The notes: generated by a model not told the origin, from the sequence alone. Shown: positions 1 to 10,230, counted from the first letter of the stretch. The stretch: DNA of 64,000 nt from JALJPB01 sp963933115 (GCA_963933115.1 CAWVSL010000002.1:62001-126000); one strand, 5' to 3'. A program made the numbers and translations.

Positions 1-801
1 ATTTAATCCATATATATTTGGGTTTAGAGACACATTCTTACTGGTTTCTGAAAAAGTACCATTTAAATTTTGAGCGAAGTATTCAATACTACCTTGTTTA
101 ACCCAAGCAATATCTATTTTATCATCAAAGTTAAAATCAGAAAAAAACAGGTCTCTCTGATTAAAAGTGATTTTGGAACTATCGTGCTCAACAAATGAGT
201 CTAAGGGCAGAAATTGAGAGTACAATTGACCACTAGGTTGAGAAAGCCATAAATTCATTTGTTCAAAATGAGGTAAATAAATATCATCAAGTCCATCTTG
301 ATTTAAGTCTTTAATAAAGTCTTTTGCTTTAATAAAATCAGCGGAGTTAACTAAGTACATCGAGCTGACTTTTTGCTTTAATACAAAATGATTATTAAAC
401 GCTGAACTATTCGTGGACAACGATGGCTGAAACATAACAACTTCATCTTTTGACAGAAAATATAAAGAACGGAGTTTATTTTTATCGTCTTTAACAAAAT
501 CAGTAATATCGTAGGCAAAATACGCATTAGGAATAATGTGTTTTGTATGTAATTGATAATTTTTAGAGGCTTGATTGAAAATATAAATTGCTAACCAAGT
601 ATTACCTTTATCATCAATACCAATTGCTAATAATTCATCTGACGAATCTTCAATTAAATTTGCCGCTATAATTGGCTGAGTAATGACAAATGGTGTCTCA
701 ATATTATAAATTGAGAAAAGTGATGGCTTTGAAAATGCATTTGCATTTAAGACAAATAAAAAAACTACAGAGGTCAGAGTGACAATGAAACGGTAAAGCA
801 T
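1..801 (-). CDS. Exported FG-GAP/VCBS-like repeat protein, partial (C-terminus outside window)
   Basis: The reading frame opens with ATG at 801, behind a good Shine-Dalgarno sequence (AAAGGA), and runs 267 codons to the window edge without a stop. Residues 1-22 form a signal peptide with a hydrophobic core ending in ANA, so the product is exported. The body contains at least two short Asp-rich calcium-loop motifs of FG-GAP/VCBS type (DLNQDGLDDIYLP and DFNFDDKIDIAWV), as in beta-propeller surface or periplasmic proteins. The specific function is not recognisable. The C-terminus, and any further repeats or an enzymatic domain, lie outside the window. It is transcribed in the same direction as sstT, but an intervening hairpin suggests a separate unit. 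Confidence 0.75.
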   Translation of the reverse strand, partial: MLYRFIVTLTSVVFLFVLNANAFSKPSLFSIYNIETPFVITQPIIAANLIEDSSDELLAIGIDDKGNTWLAIYIFNQASKNYQLHTKHIIPNAYFAYDITDFVKDDKNKLRSLYFLSKDEVVMFQPSLSTNSSAFNNHFVLKQKVSSMYLVNSADFIKAKDFIKDLNQDGLDDIYLPHFEQMNLWLSQPSGQLYSQFLPLDSFVEHDSSKITFNQRDLFFSDFNFDDKIDIAWVKQGSIEYFAQNLNGTFSETSKNVSLNPNIYGLN

Positions 802-897
802 TTTTAGTCCTTTAAACTCATAATTAGATTCAGGATGATAATCTATAACATAATAATATTGTAATTTTTAATTGGGCAAAGTTGTAATCAAATAATT

Positions 898-931
898 CAA
901 GCACAGCACACCCATTGGTGCGCTGTGCTTG
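898..931 (-). terminator. Probable terminator hairpin of sstT
   Basis: A 10-bp inverted repeat (CAAGCACAGC / GCTGTGCTTG, 898-907 and 922-931) lies just beyond the sstT stop codon. The following U-rich stretch on the minus strand is weak (GAATTATTTGATT), so termination is probable rather than certain. Confidence 0.5.
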
Positions 932-938
932 TCGGAGA

Positions 939-2159
939 TTACAAGTTTTTAGTCATATGGTGAGAGGCCGCCGCAGTAAAAACGACATCAGTAGAGCTGT
1001 TTAAGGCTGTCTCCGCTGAGTCTTGGATAACACCAATGATAAAACCAATCGCAACAACTTGCATAGCGATATCATTATTGATACCAAAAAGACTACAAGC
1101 TAACGGTATAAGTAATAATGAGCCACCAGCAACACCTGATGCTCCACATGCCGAGATTGATGCAATAATACTGAGTAAAATCGCTGTCGCAATATCTACT
1201 TCAATACCTAAGGTATTTGCGGTGGCTAACGTTAATACCGTAATGGTAATTGCCGCTCCTGCCATATTAATGGTCGCCCCTAACGGGATTGACACAGCAT
1301 AGGTATCTTCATGTAAATTTAACTTTTCACATAATTGCATATTTACCGGTATGTTGGCCGCAGAACTGCGAGTGAAGAATGCGGTAATTCCTGATTCTTT
1401 TAAGCATGTTAATACCAAAGGATAAGGATTTTTTCGCATAATCACATAAATAATTAATGGATTGATAACCAAAGCAATAATCAACATGGCACCAAGTAAT
1501 AAAAGAACTAAATGGCTAAATTCACCTAACGTATCGAAACCGGTTGTAGCGATAGTATTTGCGACTAATCCCATTATACCTAAGGGAGCAAAACGGATGA
1601 CAACTTTAACAATACTTGAAACAGCATCGGCTAAGTCATGAACCATAGCCTTACTTGACTCACTGGACCTTTTTAAAGCAAAACCCAAACCTAATCCCCA
1701 AGCTAATATACCAATAAAATTACCGCTAGTAAGAGCGTTAATTGGATTATCAACGATTTTGTAGGCAAGTGTAGATAACACTTCACCAAGACCTTGCGGA
1801 GGGTTAGCTTGAGCACCGACTATGTCTAAAGTTAAGGTGACCGGAAAGAGAAAACTTAATGTAACCGCTACTAAGGCTGCACTTAAGGTTCCTAAAAGAT
1901 ACAAGCCAACAATGGGCTTTAAATTAGCATCGCTATCCGCTTTTTGGTTGGCAATTGATGACGCAACTAATACTAAAACTAAAACCGGCGCGACAGCTTT
2001 CAAAGCATTAACAAATAAATGCCCTAACATTGATAAGGATTTCGCTAATTCGGGAACGAGTAGTGCCACTAAACCACCAATCACGATGGCAATAATAATC
2101 TGATTAACGATATTTATAGATTGGAGTTTTTTTAATAACGAAGGATTCTTTGAAGTCAT
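939..2159 (-). CDS. sstT: Serine/threonine:Na+ symporter SstT
   Basis: This 406-residue inner-membrane protein belongs to the dicarboxylate/amino acid:cation symporter (DAACS) family. Visible family signatures are RSSAANIPVNM (264-274), the re-entrant loop serine motif, and GATINMAG (294-301), the substrate and sodium-binding region. Several hydrophobic segments surround them. Length and N-terminus match SstT, which imports serine and threonine with sodium, rather than the longer GltP/DctA proteins. The start at 2159 is an ATG. A TATAAT-like hexamer sits about 25 bases upstream, so the gene probably has its own promoter after tilS. Nothing looks truncated. Confidence 0.93.
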   Translation of the reverse strand: MTSKNPSLLKKLQSINIVNQIIIAIVIGGLVALLVPELAKSLSMLGHLFVNALKAVAPVLVLVLVASSIANQKADSDANLKPIVGLYLLGTLSAALVAVTLSFLFPVTLTLDIVGAQANPPQGLGEVLSTLAYKIVDNPINALTSGNFIGILAWGLGLGFALKRSSESSKAMVHDLADAVSSIVKVVIRFAPLGIMGLVANTIATTGFDTLGEFSHLVLLLLGAMLIIALVINPLIIYVIMRKNPYPLVLTCLKESGITAFFTRSSAANIPVNMQLCEKLNLHEDTYAVSIPLGATINMAGAAITITVLTLATANTLGIEVDIATAILLSIIASISACGASGVAGGSLLLIPLACSLFGINNDIAMQVVAIGFIIGVIQDSAETALNSSTDVVFTAAASHHMTKNL

Positions 2160-2229
2160 TATAAATCTTATTTTTATTATTATAGAATAGAAGGATTTTT
2201 ACCACCTTATAGCCTATGAAGTCTAGTAA

Positions 2230-3660
2230 TTAATATTTACATGTGGATTTATTCAAAGAAATAAGAATAGACAAATCCCCTTCTTTTGCCGCATATTCTT
2301 TACAAACAAAATACCCAACTGCAGCAACAAGAGTATTATCATAAAAAATAAAGGGTATTCTTTTTCTTTGCCAAGGGGCAATATTTAATTCTTGTAAGAT
2401 CTTTTTTAAATCACGCGATCGTTGGCGGAAGTCAGGTAAACATTTTGGATTTTCATGGCTAAATCCAATAGATATTTTTTGGTTACTCTTTGGCGGCCTT
2501 AGTTGATACTCTTGGATAAATTCGCCATTAATTGTATGATTTTTGTCATAATGGTTTATTGCTAATGTCAAACAACCTAAACCATCAGGAAGTTCAATTA
2601 ATTGGTTGTCGCTATGTAATACACTTGTCGATAGTTGATGATTCCAAGAGGAAATTACTTGATAATTTGGGGTGACAAATAAAGCACCTTTATAGCGTCT
2701 CAACGAATAATCCGCTATCTTTATTTCTGGCACCTTATCGGTTTTTGCTAACATTTGTTGATGAACTTGTAGCAAATGTTTAGTACTTGGCATCAAACAG
2801 CCATTTAATTCAAGAAAATAGCGAAGCAAATTATTAAAACGTGCTGATGACAGTTTTTCTAGGGCCTCAACCGACAAACTTGATAGTGATAATTGACAAG
2901 TGAGTAGATCTTGTTGTGCCAGTTCTGTTAATAATAATTGACCTTGTTGGCAATTTTCACTGCTGCGCTTTATTGTTTTTAGAATACTTGGCCATCGCTC
3001 AATTAACAACGGCATGACTTTGTGACGGAGGAAGTTTCTATCAAAGCGAAGATCTTTATTTGAATCATCTTCTATCCAAGTTAATTTATTCTCTTTAGCA
3101 TATTCTTCAATATCTATTCTTGATACCTTTAATAATGGCCTAACAAGTAATTGGTTTGTTAATTTACCGTGGATCTCTTTTTTAGGTAATAACTTGGTCA
3201 CCTCAGACATGCCACTCAGTCCTTTTAAGCCAGCTCCGCGTTTTAATGCTAACAAAAAGGTTTCACTTTGATCATCTAAGTGATGCCCTGTAACAATGAG
3301 GGCGTCAAGGGCTGCATACTCTCTAAGTACTTGATATCGAGCATCTCTGGCTAGGGCTTCAAGACTTTGTCCTGTGACTTCTTTAACATTGACCTGAAAT
3401 ACTTTTAAAGGTAAATCAATTAATCGGCAAAAACGTTCAGCCGCATGCTGCCATAACAAAGAACTCGCACTTATTCCATGATTAACATGGCAAACAGATA
3501 CGTCATTAACAATAATATTATTATTTTTTAATTGAGCTAGACAATGCAGCAATACTTGAGAGTCGATGCCACCACTATAGGCAACAACAATAGGTCGATT
3601 GGGATAGGATTTAAAAAAGCTAATTAAACTCGTTTGAATAATTGACATAGCTAACATCAT
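2230..3660 (-). CDS. tilS: tRNA(Ile)-lysidine synthase TilS
   Basis: TilS attaches lysine to C34 of tRNA-Ile2 (CAU anticodon), converting its codon specificity from AUG to AUA and its charging from Met to Ile. The PP-loop ATP pyrophosphatase motif SGGIDS is at residues 29-34, followed by the N-type ATPase domain (TGHHLDDQSETFL, a TilS hallmark), a central helical domain and a C-terminal tRNA-binding domain. At about 470 residues the length is typical. Three in-frame ATGs (3660, 3657, 3648) are candidate starts and none has a strong Shine-Dalgarno sequence; MSIIQTS at 3648 may be the true start. It follows accA, as in other gammaproteobacteria. Confidence 0.93.
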   Translation of the reverse strand: MMLAMSIIQTSLISFFKSYPNRPIVVAYSGGIDSQVLLHCLAQLKNNNIIVNDVSVCHVNHGISASSLLWQHAAERFCRLIDLPLKVFQVNVKEVTGQSLEALARDARYQVLREYAALDALIVTGHHLDDQSETFLLALKRGAGLKGLSGMSEVTKLLPKKEIHGKLTNQLLVRPLLKVSRIDIEEYAKENKLTWIEDDSNKDLRFDRNFLRHKVMPLLIERWPSILKTIKRSSENCQQGQLLLTELAQQDLLTCQLSLSSLSVEALEKLSSARFNNLLRYFLELNGCLMPSTKHLLQVHQQMLAKTDKVPEIKIADYSLRRYKGALFVTPNYQVISSWNHQLSTSVLHSDNQLIELPDGLGCLTLAINHYDKNHTINGEFIQEYQLRPPKSNQKISIGFSHENPKCLPDFRQRSRDLKKILQELNIAPWQRKRIPFIFYDNTLVAAVGYFVCKEYAAKEGDLSILISLNKSTCKY

Positions 3661-3677
3661 TAGAAATATTTGAAGAT

Positions 3678-3722
3678 CTCAATTATTAGTATTATCTAAT
3701 AAACATCATATTAATAATTGAG
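3678..3722 (-). other. Inverted repeat between accA and tilS
   Basis: CTCAATTATTA (3678-3688) and TAATAATTGAG (3712-3722) form an 11-bp stem around a 23-base AT-rich loop, within the 80-base gap ahead of tilS. There is no U-tract, so it is not a standard terminator. It may modulate read-through or mRNA stability, or be incidental in AT-rich DNA. Confidence 0.35.
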
Positions 3723-3741
3723 AGCTGATAATTTATATTTT

Positions 3742-4698
3742 TTAACAGTAACCAAAGGACATTAAACGGTCATAACGTTTTTCAACCAGTTCGTCTTTAG
3801 ACAAACTTTCTAAATCGTTTAAGTCTATTTTTAATCGTTGCTTTAAATGAGCCGCCATCAAATCCATATCCCGATGAGCACCACCAAGGGGTTCTTCTAC
3901 AATATTATCAATCAAATCAAGTTCTTTAATACGCTGTGCGGTAATACCCATCGCTGCTGCTGCCGTCGGCGCTTTTTCAGCTGTTTTCCATAAAATTGAA
4001 GCACAACCCTCAGGAGATATTACTGCATACGTTGAATATTTCAACATGTTAACTCTGTCACCAACGCCAATAGCTAAAGCACCACCAGAACCACCTTCGC
4101 CAATAACTGTGCAGACAATGGGAACCGTTAAGCGAGCCATTACTTTTAAGTTACGGGCAATCGCTTCACTTTGACCACGCTCTTCGGCACCAACCCCCGG
4201 ATATGCACCTGGAGTGTCAATAAAAGTAATGATAGGCATATTAAAACGTTCGGCCATTTCCATTAAACGAAGGGCCTTACGGTAACCTTCTGGGCGAGGC
4301 ATGGCAAAATTTCTTTTGACTTTTTCAGTCGTGGAACGCCCCTTTTGATGACCAATAATCATTACTGGCTTACCATCTAACCGTGCCGTACCACCAACAA
4401 TTGCTTTGTCATCAGCGTAAGCGCGATCACCAGCCAACTCATCAAACTCAGTAAAAATACGTGGGATATAATCTAAAGTAAAAGGACGTTGAGGATGTCG
4501 AGCAACACGAGCAGTCTGCCATGGGTCGAGATTTTCAAAAATCTTTTGTGTTTGTTGTTTGTTTTTCTCTCGTAATTGCCCTATTTGCTCTTCAAGATCT
4601 AAGTCAAGATCTTGTCCGTTGTTTACTAGGGTTAGTTCTTCAATTTTTGCATCAAGTTCTGCAATAGGTTGCTCAAAATCTAAAAAATTTAATGACAT
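3742..4698 (-). CDS. accA: Acetyl-CoA carboxylase carboxyltransferase subunit alpha
   Basis: This 318-residue protein is the alpha subunit of the carboxyltransferase half of acetyl-CoA carboxylase, which with AccD moves the carboxyl group from biotin to acetyl-CoA to give malonyl-CoA. The N-terminal helical segment (LNFLDFEQPIAELDAKI) and the glycine-rich crotonase-fold core (TPGAYPGVGAEERGQ, EGGSGGALAIG) are near-identical to the enterobacterial family. Length matches the usual 318-319 residues. It lies downstream of dnaE in the conserved lpx-rnhB-dnaE-accA order, linking fatty acid initiation to lipid A synthesis. The start is ATG at 4698. Confidence 0.97.
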   Translation of the reverse strand: MSLNFLDFEQPIAELDAKIEELTLVNNGQDLDLDLEEQIGQLREKNKQQTQKIFENLDPWQTARVARHPQRPFTLDYIPRIFTEFDELAGDRAYADDKAIVGGTARLDGKPVMIIGHQKGRSTTEKVKRNFAMPRPEGYRKALRLMEMAERFNMPIITFIDTPGAYPGVGAEERGQSEAIARNLKVMARLTVPIVCTVIGEGGSGGALAIGVGDRVNMLKYSTYAVISPEGCASILWKTAEKAPTAAAAMGITAQRIKELDLIDNIVEEPLGGAHRDMDLMAAHLKQRLKIDLNDLESLSKDELVEKRYDRLMSFGYC

Positions 4699-4802
4699 TT
4701 AATATTTACCTAATTCTTATATATATATTAAACAACTTATTTAAAGTTGCTTCTCCTACCCGTTTAAAGATCTCATATTTAAACCAGTAGTTTTCGAAAT
4801 TT

Positions 4803-7800
4803 TTAAAACGCTAATCGAATGCTATCATCACCGAGTAAAGTTTTTAAACGATATAATAACAAATCCGTCGGGGTTATTCGCCACTGCACACCTAGTTCCA
4901 AGATGCCTTCTGCTTCTTCACGCCGGTAAAAAACTCTAATAGGACAAGTTCCATCCTTATAAGGTGATAATACCTTAGTAAAGTCTTCAATAAAAGTACT
5001 TGAGATCATAGATTTATCTATACTGATATCAAGTGATTTAACATAAGTTTCCCTTGCGTCGGCAATGGTCATAATATCTCGGGCAGTCATTGTAATGCCT
5101 CCAGAGTAATCATCAAAGCTGACCTGTCCTTTACAGACTAAAATAGCATCTGTTGTTAATAAATCAGCAAAAGTATCATAATCATCAGGGAATAAACGTA
5201 TATCCATTCTGGCACTTTTATCATCAAGCGTCACAAGTGCCCAACGTCTACCTCTTTTATTAACCAATACACGGACAGCAATAACTAAGCCAATAGCGAC
5301 TGAAACATTATCTTTGCCTTTGGGTTGTAAACTGACTAAGCGGCCAGAACCATAATGTTTAATTTCAGTTAAATAACGATTAATGGGATGGCCAGTTAAG
5401 TATAAGCCTAACGTTTCCTTTTCACCATCAAGCCAAGTTTCTTCAGGCCAATAAGGGCAAACCTTAAATGCCTGACGGGTATCGTCTGGCTCCTCATTAA
5501 TCAAACCAAATAAATCATCTTGCCCTAATGCTTGTGCTTTAGCATGTTGATCAGCCGCACGAATTGCATCAGGTAAGGTTTCGAACAAAGCGGCTCGATG
5601 TGGACCTTTATCACTCTTGGGCCCTAAGCTGTCCATTGCACCCGATTTAATTAATTTTTCTAGTATTCTTTTATTGGTTTTTTTTAAGTCTAACCGAGCA
5701 CAAAAATCAAATAAATCTACAAATAGGCCGTTAGTATTTCGTGCTTCAATAATAGCTTCAATAGGACCTTGCCCGACACCTTTAATAGCACCAATACCAT
5801 AAACTATCTGATCATCGTCATTAACAGTGAACTTATATTGACCGGCATTGACATCAGGTGGTAATAAATCAATACCCATATTTTGGCATTCATCAACGAG
5901 GGTAACAATCTTTTCAGTATTATCCATATCAGCAGACATTACTGCCGCCATAAATTGTGCGGGGAAATGCGTTTTCATCCATAAGGTTTGAAAAGAAACT
6001 AAGGCATAAGCAGCTGAATGTGATTTATTGAAACCATAACCTGCAAATTTTTCTACCAAATCGAAAATTCTCATCGCCAATTCAGCATCTACACCTCGGT
6101 TTATTGCACCTTCTTCAAAACCGGCACGCTGTTTTGCCATTTCTTCAGGTTTTTTCTTACCCATAGCACGGCGCAACATATCAGCTCCACCGAGAGAATA
6201 ACCTGCGAGAACTTGAGCAATTTGCATGACTTGTTCTTGATACAAAATAATACCGTAAGTTGGTTCTAGTATTGGTTTTAAATCAATGTGCTGCCAAGTT
6301 GCATCAGGGTAACTGACCTCTTCTCGACCATGTTTTCGTTCGATAAAATTATCAACCATACCCGATTGCAAAGGGCCCGGTCTAAATAAAGCAACTAAAG
6401 CGATAATATCTTCAAAACAATCTGGTTTTAATTTCGCAATCAGTGATTTCATACCACTGGACTCAAGTTGAAATACGGCTGTTGTTTGAGATTTTAATAA
6501 CATCTTATAACTGGTAGTGTCTTCTAAATTGATACTGCTAATATCAATGGGTTCTTTCCCTGCTTTTAGAAGTTTTACATCCGCCATTTCGATTGCCCAT
6601 TGCAATATCGTTAGCGTTCTAAGTCCTAAGAAATCAAATTTAACAAGTCCCGCATCCTCAACATCATTTTTATCAAATTGAGTAACAGGATTTTTACCTT
6701 CCTCATCACAATATAGTGGAGAAAAGTCAGTAATTGTTGTTGGTGAAATAACAACTCCACCTGCATGTTTACCCGCATTACGTGTTGTGCCCTCGAGAAT
6801 GCGACACATATCTATAAGGTCTTTAACATCACTGTCTTGTGCATAAATCTCTGGAAGCTTAGGCTCTTCTTCAAAAGCCTTAGCCAGAGTCATACCAGGG
6901 GTTGGTGGAACTAATTTAGAAATCCTGTCAACAAAACCGTAGGGATGACCTAGTACACGACCCACATCACGAATTACCGCTTTGGCAGCCATAGTACCAA
7001 ACGTTATAATCTGTGATACCGCATCACGGCCATACAATTCAGCTACATGGTCAATGACTTCATCTCGCCTGTCCATGCAAAAGTCAATATCAAAATCTGG
7101 CATAGAAACACGTTCAGGATTTAAAAAACGTTCAAACAACAAATCAAACTCCAGAGGGTCCAGATCTGTAATATCTAAAGCATAAGCAATTAATGACCCT
7201 GCTCCTGACCCTCGTCCTGGTCCTACTGGAATATTATTATCTTTACTCCATTGAATAAACTCCATTACGATCAAAAAATAACCCGGGAAGCCCATATTAT
7301 TTACAACTGTTAATTCAATAGCTAAACGATCATCATAAGGTTTTCTAATGGCGGGAAAGTTATCAGCTGTAGTATCAAATAATTGGGTAAGTCTTTTTTC
7401 TAAACCTTCTTTCGAAACCTTAATAAAGAATTCATTAATCTCTAATCCTTGTGTGGGAAAATCAGGCAATACATATTCGCCTAAAGTAACGGTTACATTA
7501 CAGCGTTTAGCTATTTCAATTGTATTTTCAAGGGCTTCTGGAATATCTGAAAAGAGCTCGGTCATTTCTTCACTTGAGCGAAGATATTGTTCAGAAGAGT
7601 ATACTTTAGGTCGCCTTTTATCATCTAAAGTAAAACCATCATGTATAGCAACTCGAATCTCATGAGCATCAAAGTCTACCGCATTAAGAAAAACCACTTC
7701 ATTAGTGGCAACAACTGGCAAGTCCTTTTTACTCGCTAATTCTATGGCTAAATGAAGATAGTTCTCTTCATTATCTCGTCCTGTTCTTATCAACTCAAGG

Positions 7801-8357
7801 TAGAAAGAATTTAGAAAATGTGTTTGGTAAAAAACAACCATTTGCTCTACAAGCTCATGATTCCCTTTGAGTAATGCTTTACCAATATCACCCTCACGTC
7901 CTCCGGAAAGTATTATTAAGCCTTGCTTGTACTCGATCAACCAATTTTTATCAAGAACAGCTTTACCATGAATATGACCACGCATGTATGCTTTAGAAAT
8001 AAGTTCAGTCAGGTTTTTATAGCCAACATTATCGGTGGCAATGACAACTAAGCGAAACAGTTCGTCTTCAAGTTCTTCACTTTTAACCCAAAAATCACAA
8101 CCTATAATAGGTTTCATACCCGCGCCATGAGCTGCATGGTAATACTTCACTAAACCACAAAAATTAGATTGATCAGTTAATGCTAAAGCTGGCATATTTA
8201 GCTCAACTGCTTTAGCTATGATTGGTTTTACTTTTTGTAGGCCATCACACATTGAATAATCACTGTGTACTCTTAAATGAATAAATGTTGGTCCTTCAGA
8301 GAGGGCTATCATCGACTCATTATTAGATATGTTAGCTTCATTACTTATCTCAGACAT
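4803..8357 (-). CDS. dnaE: DNA polymerase III alpha subunit
   Basis: This 1184-residue protein is the replicative polymerase catalytic subunit. Order of domains: N-terminal PHP domain (HLRVHSDYSMCDG, around residues 28-40), palm with the catalytic aspartates in PDFDIDF, thumb and fingers, helix-hairpin-helix, OB fold and C-terminal tau-binding region. The N-terminus has about 20 residues more than E. coli DnaE before the PHP motif, beginning MSEISNEANIS. The start ATG overlaps the rnhB stop by one base (TAATG), so the two are translationally coupled. The PHP and palm motifs look intact, so it is presumably active. Confidence 0.97.
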   Translation of the reverse strand: MSEISNEANISNNESMIALSEGPTFIHLRVHSDYSMCDGLQKVKPIIAKAVELNMPALALTDQSNFCGLVKYYHAAHGAGMKPIIGCDFWVKSEELEDELFRLVVIATDNVGYKNLTELISKAYMRGHIHGKAVLDKNWLIEYKQGLIILSGGREGDIGKALLKGNHELVEQMVVFYQTHFLNSFYLELIRTGRDNEENYLHLAIELASKKDLPVVATNEVVFLNAVDFDAHEIRVAIHDGFTLDDKRRPKVYSSEQYLRSSEEMTELFSDIPEALENTIEIAKRCNVTVTLGEYVLPDFPTQGLEINEFFIKVSKEGLEKRLTQLFDTTADNFPAIRKPYDDRLAIELTVVNNMGFPGYFLIVMEFIQWSKDNNIPVGPGRGSGAGSLIAYALDITDLDPLEFDLLFERFLNPERVSMPDFDIDFCMDRRDEVIDHVAELYGRDAVSQIITFGTMAAKAVIRDVGRVLGHPYGFVDRISKLVPPTPGMTLAKAFEEEPKLPEIYAQDSDVKDLIDMCRILEGTTRNAGKHAGGVVISPTTITDFSPLYCDEEGKNPVTQFDKNDVEDAGLVKFDFLGLRTLTILQWAIEMADVKLLKAGKEPIDISSINLEDTTSYKMLLKSQTTAVFQLESSGMKSLIAKLKPDCFEDIIALVALFRPGPLQSGMVDNFIERKHGREEVSYPDATWQHIDLKPILEPTYGIILYQEQVMQIAQVLAGYSLGGADMLRRAMGKKKPEEMAKQRAGFEEGAINRGVDAELAMRIFDLVEKFAGYGFNKSHSAAYALVSFQTLWMKTHFPAQFMAAVMSADMDNTEKIVTLVDECQNMGIDLLPPDVNAGQYKFTVNDDDQIVYGIGAIKGVGQGPIEAIIEARNTNGLFVDLFDFCARLDLKKTNKRILEKLIKSGAMDSLGPKSDKGPHRAALFETLPDAIRAADQHAKAQALGQDDLFGLINEEPDDTRQAFKVCPYWPEETWLDGEKETLGLYLTGHPINRYLTEIKHYGSGRLVSLQPKGKDNVSVAIGLVIAVRVLVNKRGRRWALVTLDDKSARMDIRLFPDDYDTFADLLTTDAILVCKGQVSFDDYSGGITMTARDIMTIADARETYVKSLDISIDKSMISSTFIEDFTKVLSPYKDGTCPIRVFYRREEAEGILELGVQWRITPTDLLLYRLKTLLGDDSIRLAF

Positions 8358-9061
8358 TAATAGTCCTCTCCATTTTGAAAAGCTTTTGAACTTGCTAATA
8401 CTTTAGCTACAGGTTTAAAACTTTGACGATAACAATCAAGCACCCCATGAATAATGATATTTTCAAGATGCACTTTCGTCGGATAACCTTTGTGTTTGGC
8501 AAAGCCATATTCTGGATGCAATTTATCGAGTGCAATCATTTCCTCATCACGCACAACTTTAGCTAATATAGAGGCCGCACTAATCTCACTGACTCTGTCA
8601 TCACCTTTAACTACTGCTTGACTTGGAATTTCACCCTGTAAACCAAAAACAGGACAACGATTACCATCAACTAAAACAAAATCTGGGGTAACATTTAAGC
8701 CCTGCACCGCTCGTTGCATTGCAAGCATTGTGGCATGAAGAATATTTAAGGTGTCAATTTCTTCAGGGCTAGCCCTTCCTATTGAGTAAGCCACTGCGTG
8801 CTGTTTAATTAGCACGGCAAGAAGTTGTCGTTTTTTGTCGGTAAGTTTCTTTGAGTCCATTAAACCTTCAATAGGATTATCGGGGTCCAGAATAACAGCA
8901 GCGGTAACGACATCACCAACTAATGGACCCCGACCTACTTCGTCAACACCGGCGATACAATAAGCGATAGGATACTCAAAATCAGGTAATATTTTCTTTA
9001 ACTTCTTTGGAGACGAATTCTTCATCTCTTTATTAGAAAGGTTTTTATCTAAATTGCTCAT
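8357..9061 (-). CDS. rnhB: Ribonuclease HII
   Basis: RNase HII cleaves RNA in RNA-DNA hybrids and starts removal of single ribonucleotides from DNA. The GVDEVGRGPL motif (38-47) carries the first catalytic Asp-Glu pair, and MDSKKL, the Asp of LVDGN and the Asp of VRDEEM complete the active site. At 234 residues it is about 35 longer than E. coli RnhB because of a lysine-rich N-terminal extension (residues 1-30). The ATG at 9061 overlaps the lpxB stop (ATGA), and the stop overlaps dnaE, so it sits in a tightly coupled lpxB-rnhB-dnaE unit. An internal start at Met13 is possible. Confidence 0.95.
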   Translation of the reverse strand: MSNLDKNLSNKEMKNSSPKKLKKILPDFEYPIAYCIAGVDEVGRGPLVGDVVTAAVILDPDNPIEGLMDSKKLTDKKRQLLAVLIKQHAVAYSIGRASPEEIDTLNILHATMLAMQRAVQGLNVTPDFVLVDGNRCPVFGLQGEIPSQAVVKGDDRVSEISAASILAKVVRDEEMIALDKLHPEYGFAKHKGYPTKVHLENIIIHGVLDCYRQSFKPVAKVLASSKAFQNGEDY

Positions 9062-10230
9062 GATAATAACTTAGCAACAGCCATTGCGGCTTTCTCGCTA
9101 GCATTTTGCTTTAATGTTTGATGTATATTAATAAATTCGTCATTGAGTGCAGATTGCTCTTGATACAGACGTTCGTAAACTAAAGGATAAATTTTGTCGG
9201 CCGTGACATCACCTTGTAATAATTCTGGTACTAATGCTCTATTAGCCAATAAGTTAGGTAATGAAAACCATTTTAATTTCACAAAGCCTTTGAGTAGATA
9301 ATAAGTCAATGGGTTAAATTTATAACAAACGACTAATGGACGTTTAATTAGTGCTGCCTCTAAAGCCACTGTTCCAGAAGCCATCAATAAACAATCACTG
9401 GCGGCCATAACGTTTTGGGTATCGTTGATAATAATAGTTAAGGGTAGATCGGGGGCAATTTCTTTGTATAGTTTTCTAAATTGAACTGCTCTTTTTTCAC
9501 TGATCATAGGCACAACGAAGGTTATTAATTGTCCTCTTTTTTGCGCATCAATATAAAGTAGCTCTGCAGTTGCTAAAAATGGTCCAACTAACCGAGAGAG
9601 CTCACCACCGCGACTCCCAGGCATTAAAGAAAGTATTTTACTGCTATGAGGTAAATTTAACATCTCCCTAGCGTGATTTTTATCAGATGTCATAGGGATA
9701 TTATCGGCAAGAGGATGTCCAACAAAAACGCAAGGTATTTGATGTTTATCATAAAATTGTTTTTCGAATGGTAATAATGACAACACAAGATTGGTTGCTT
9801 TTTCAATTTTAAAAACCCGATTTTCTCGCCAAGCCCATACGGATGGACTGACATAATGTACTGTTTTAATTCCTTGTTTTTTAAGTTTAACTTCAAGGGT
9901 AATATTAAAATCAGGCGCATCAATGCCAATGAAAATATCAGGTCTGTGTAAAGTAAAGTATTCAGTGAGTGTTTTTCTCACATATAATAAACGGCGTAAT
10001 CTTCCTAAAACTTCAAATATCCCCATGACAGACAATTCATCCATGGCAAATAAACTTTCAAAACCTAATGCCAGCATCTTGGGGCCACCAATGCCAATAA
10101 ACTTAGCCTCAGGATAAATATCTTTTAGAGAAGAAATAAGACCTTGACCTAAAGTATCACCAGAATGTTCACCAACAACAATGGCAATAATCGGACGTTT
10201 ATTATCTATTTGAACGGGTAACTGAGTCAT
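9058..10230 (-). CDS. lpxB: Lipid-A-disaccharide synthase
   Basis: LpxB is a GT19 glycosyltransferase at the inner membrane that joins UDP-2,3-diacylglucosamine and lipid X into lipid A disaccharide. Family motifs are GEHSGDTLGQGL near the N-terminus, FIGIDAPDFN, VSPSVWAWRE, FVGHPL, and the nucleotide-binding LMPGSRGGELSRL. The length of 390 residues is close to the E. coli enzyme (382). It follows lpxA after an 81-base gap that holds a hairpin, and overlaps rnhB by four bases. Confidence 0.97.
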   Translation of the reverse strand: MTQLPVQIDNKRPIIAIVVGEHSGDTLGQGLISSLKDIYPEAKFIGIGGPKMLALGFESLFAMDELSVMGIFEVLGRLRRLLYVRKTLTEYFTLHRPDIFIGIDAPDFNITLEVKLKKQGIKTVHYVSPSVWAWRENRVFKIEKATNLVLSLLPFEKQFYDKHQIPCVFVGHPLADNIPMTSDKNHAREMLNLPHSSKILSLMPGSRGGELSRLVGPFLATAELLYIDAQKRGQLITFVVPMISEKRAVQFRKLYKEIAPDLPLTIIINDTQNVMAASDCLLMASGTVALEAALIKRPLVVCYKFNPLTYYLLKGFVKLKWFSLPNLLANRALVPELLQGDVTADKIYPLVYERLYQEQSALNDEFINIHQTLKQNASEKAAMAVAKLLS

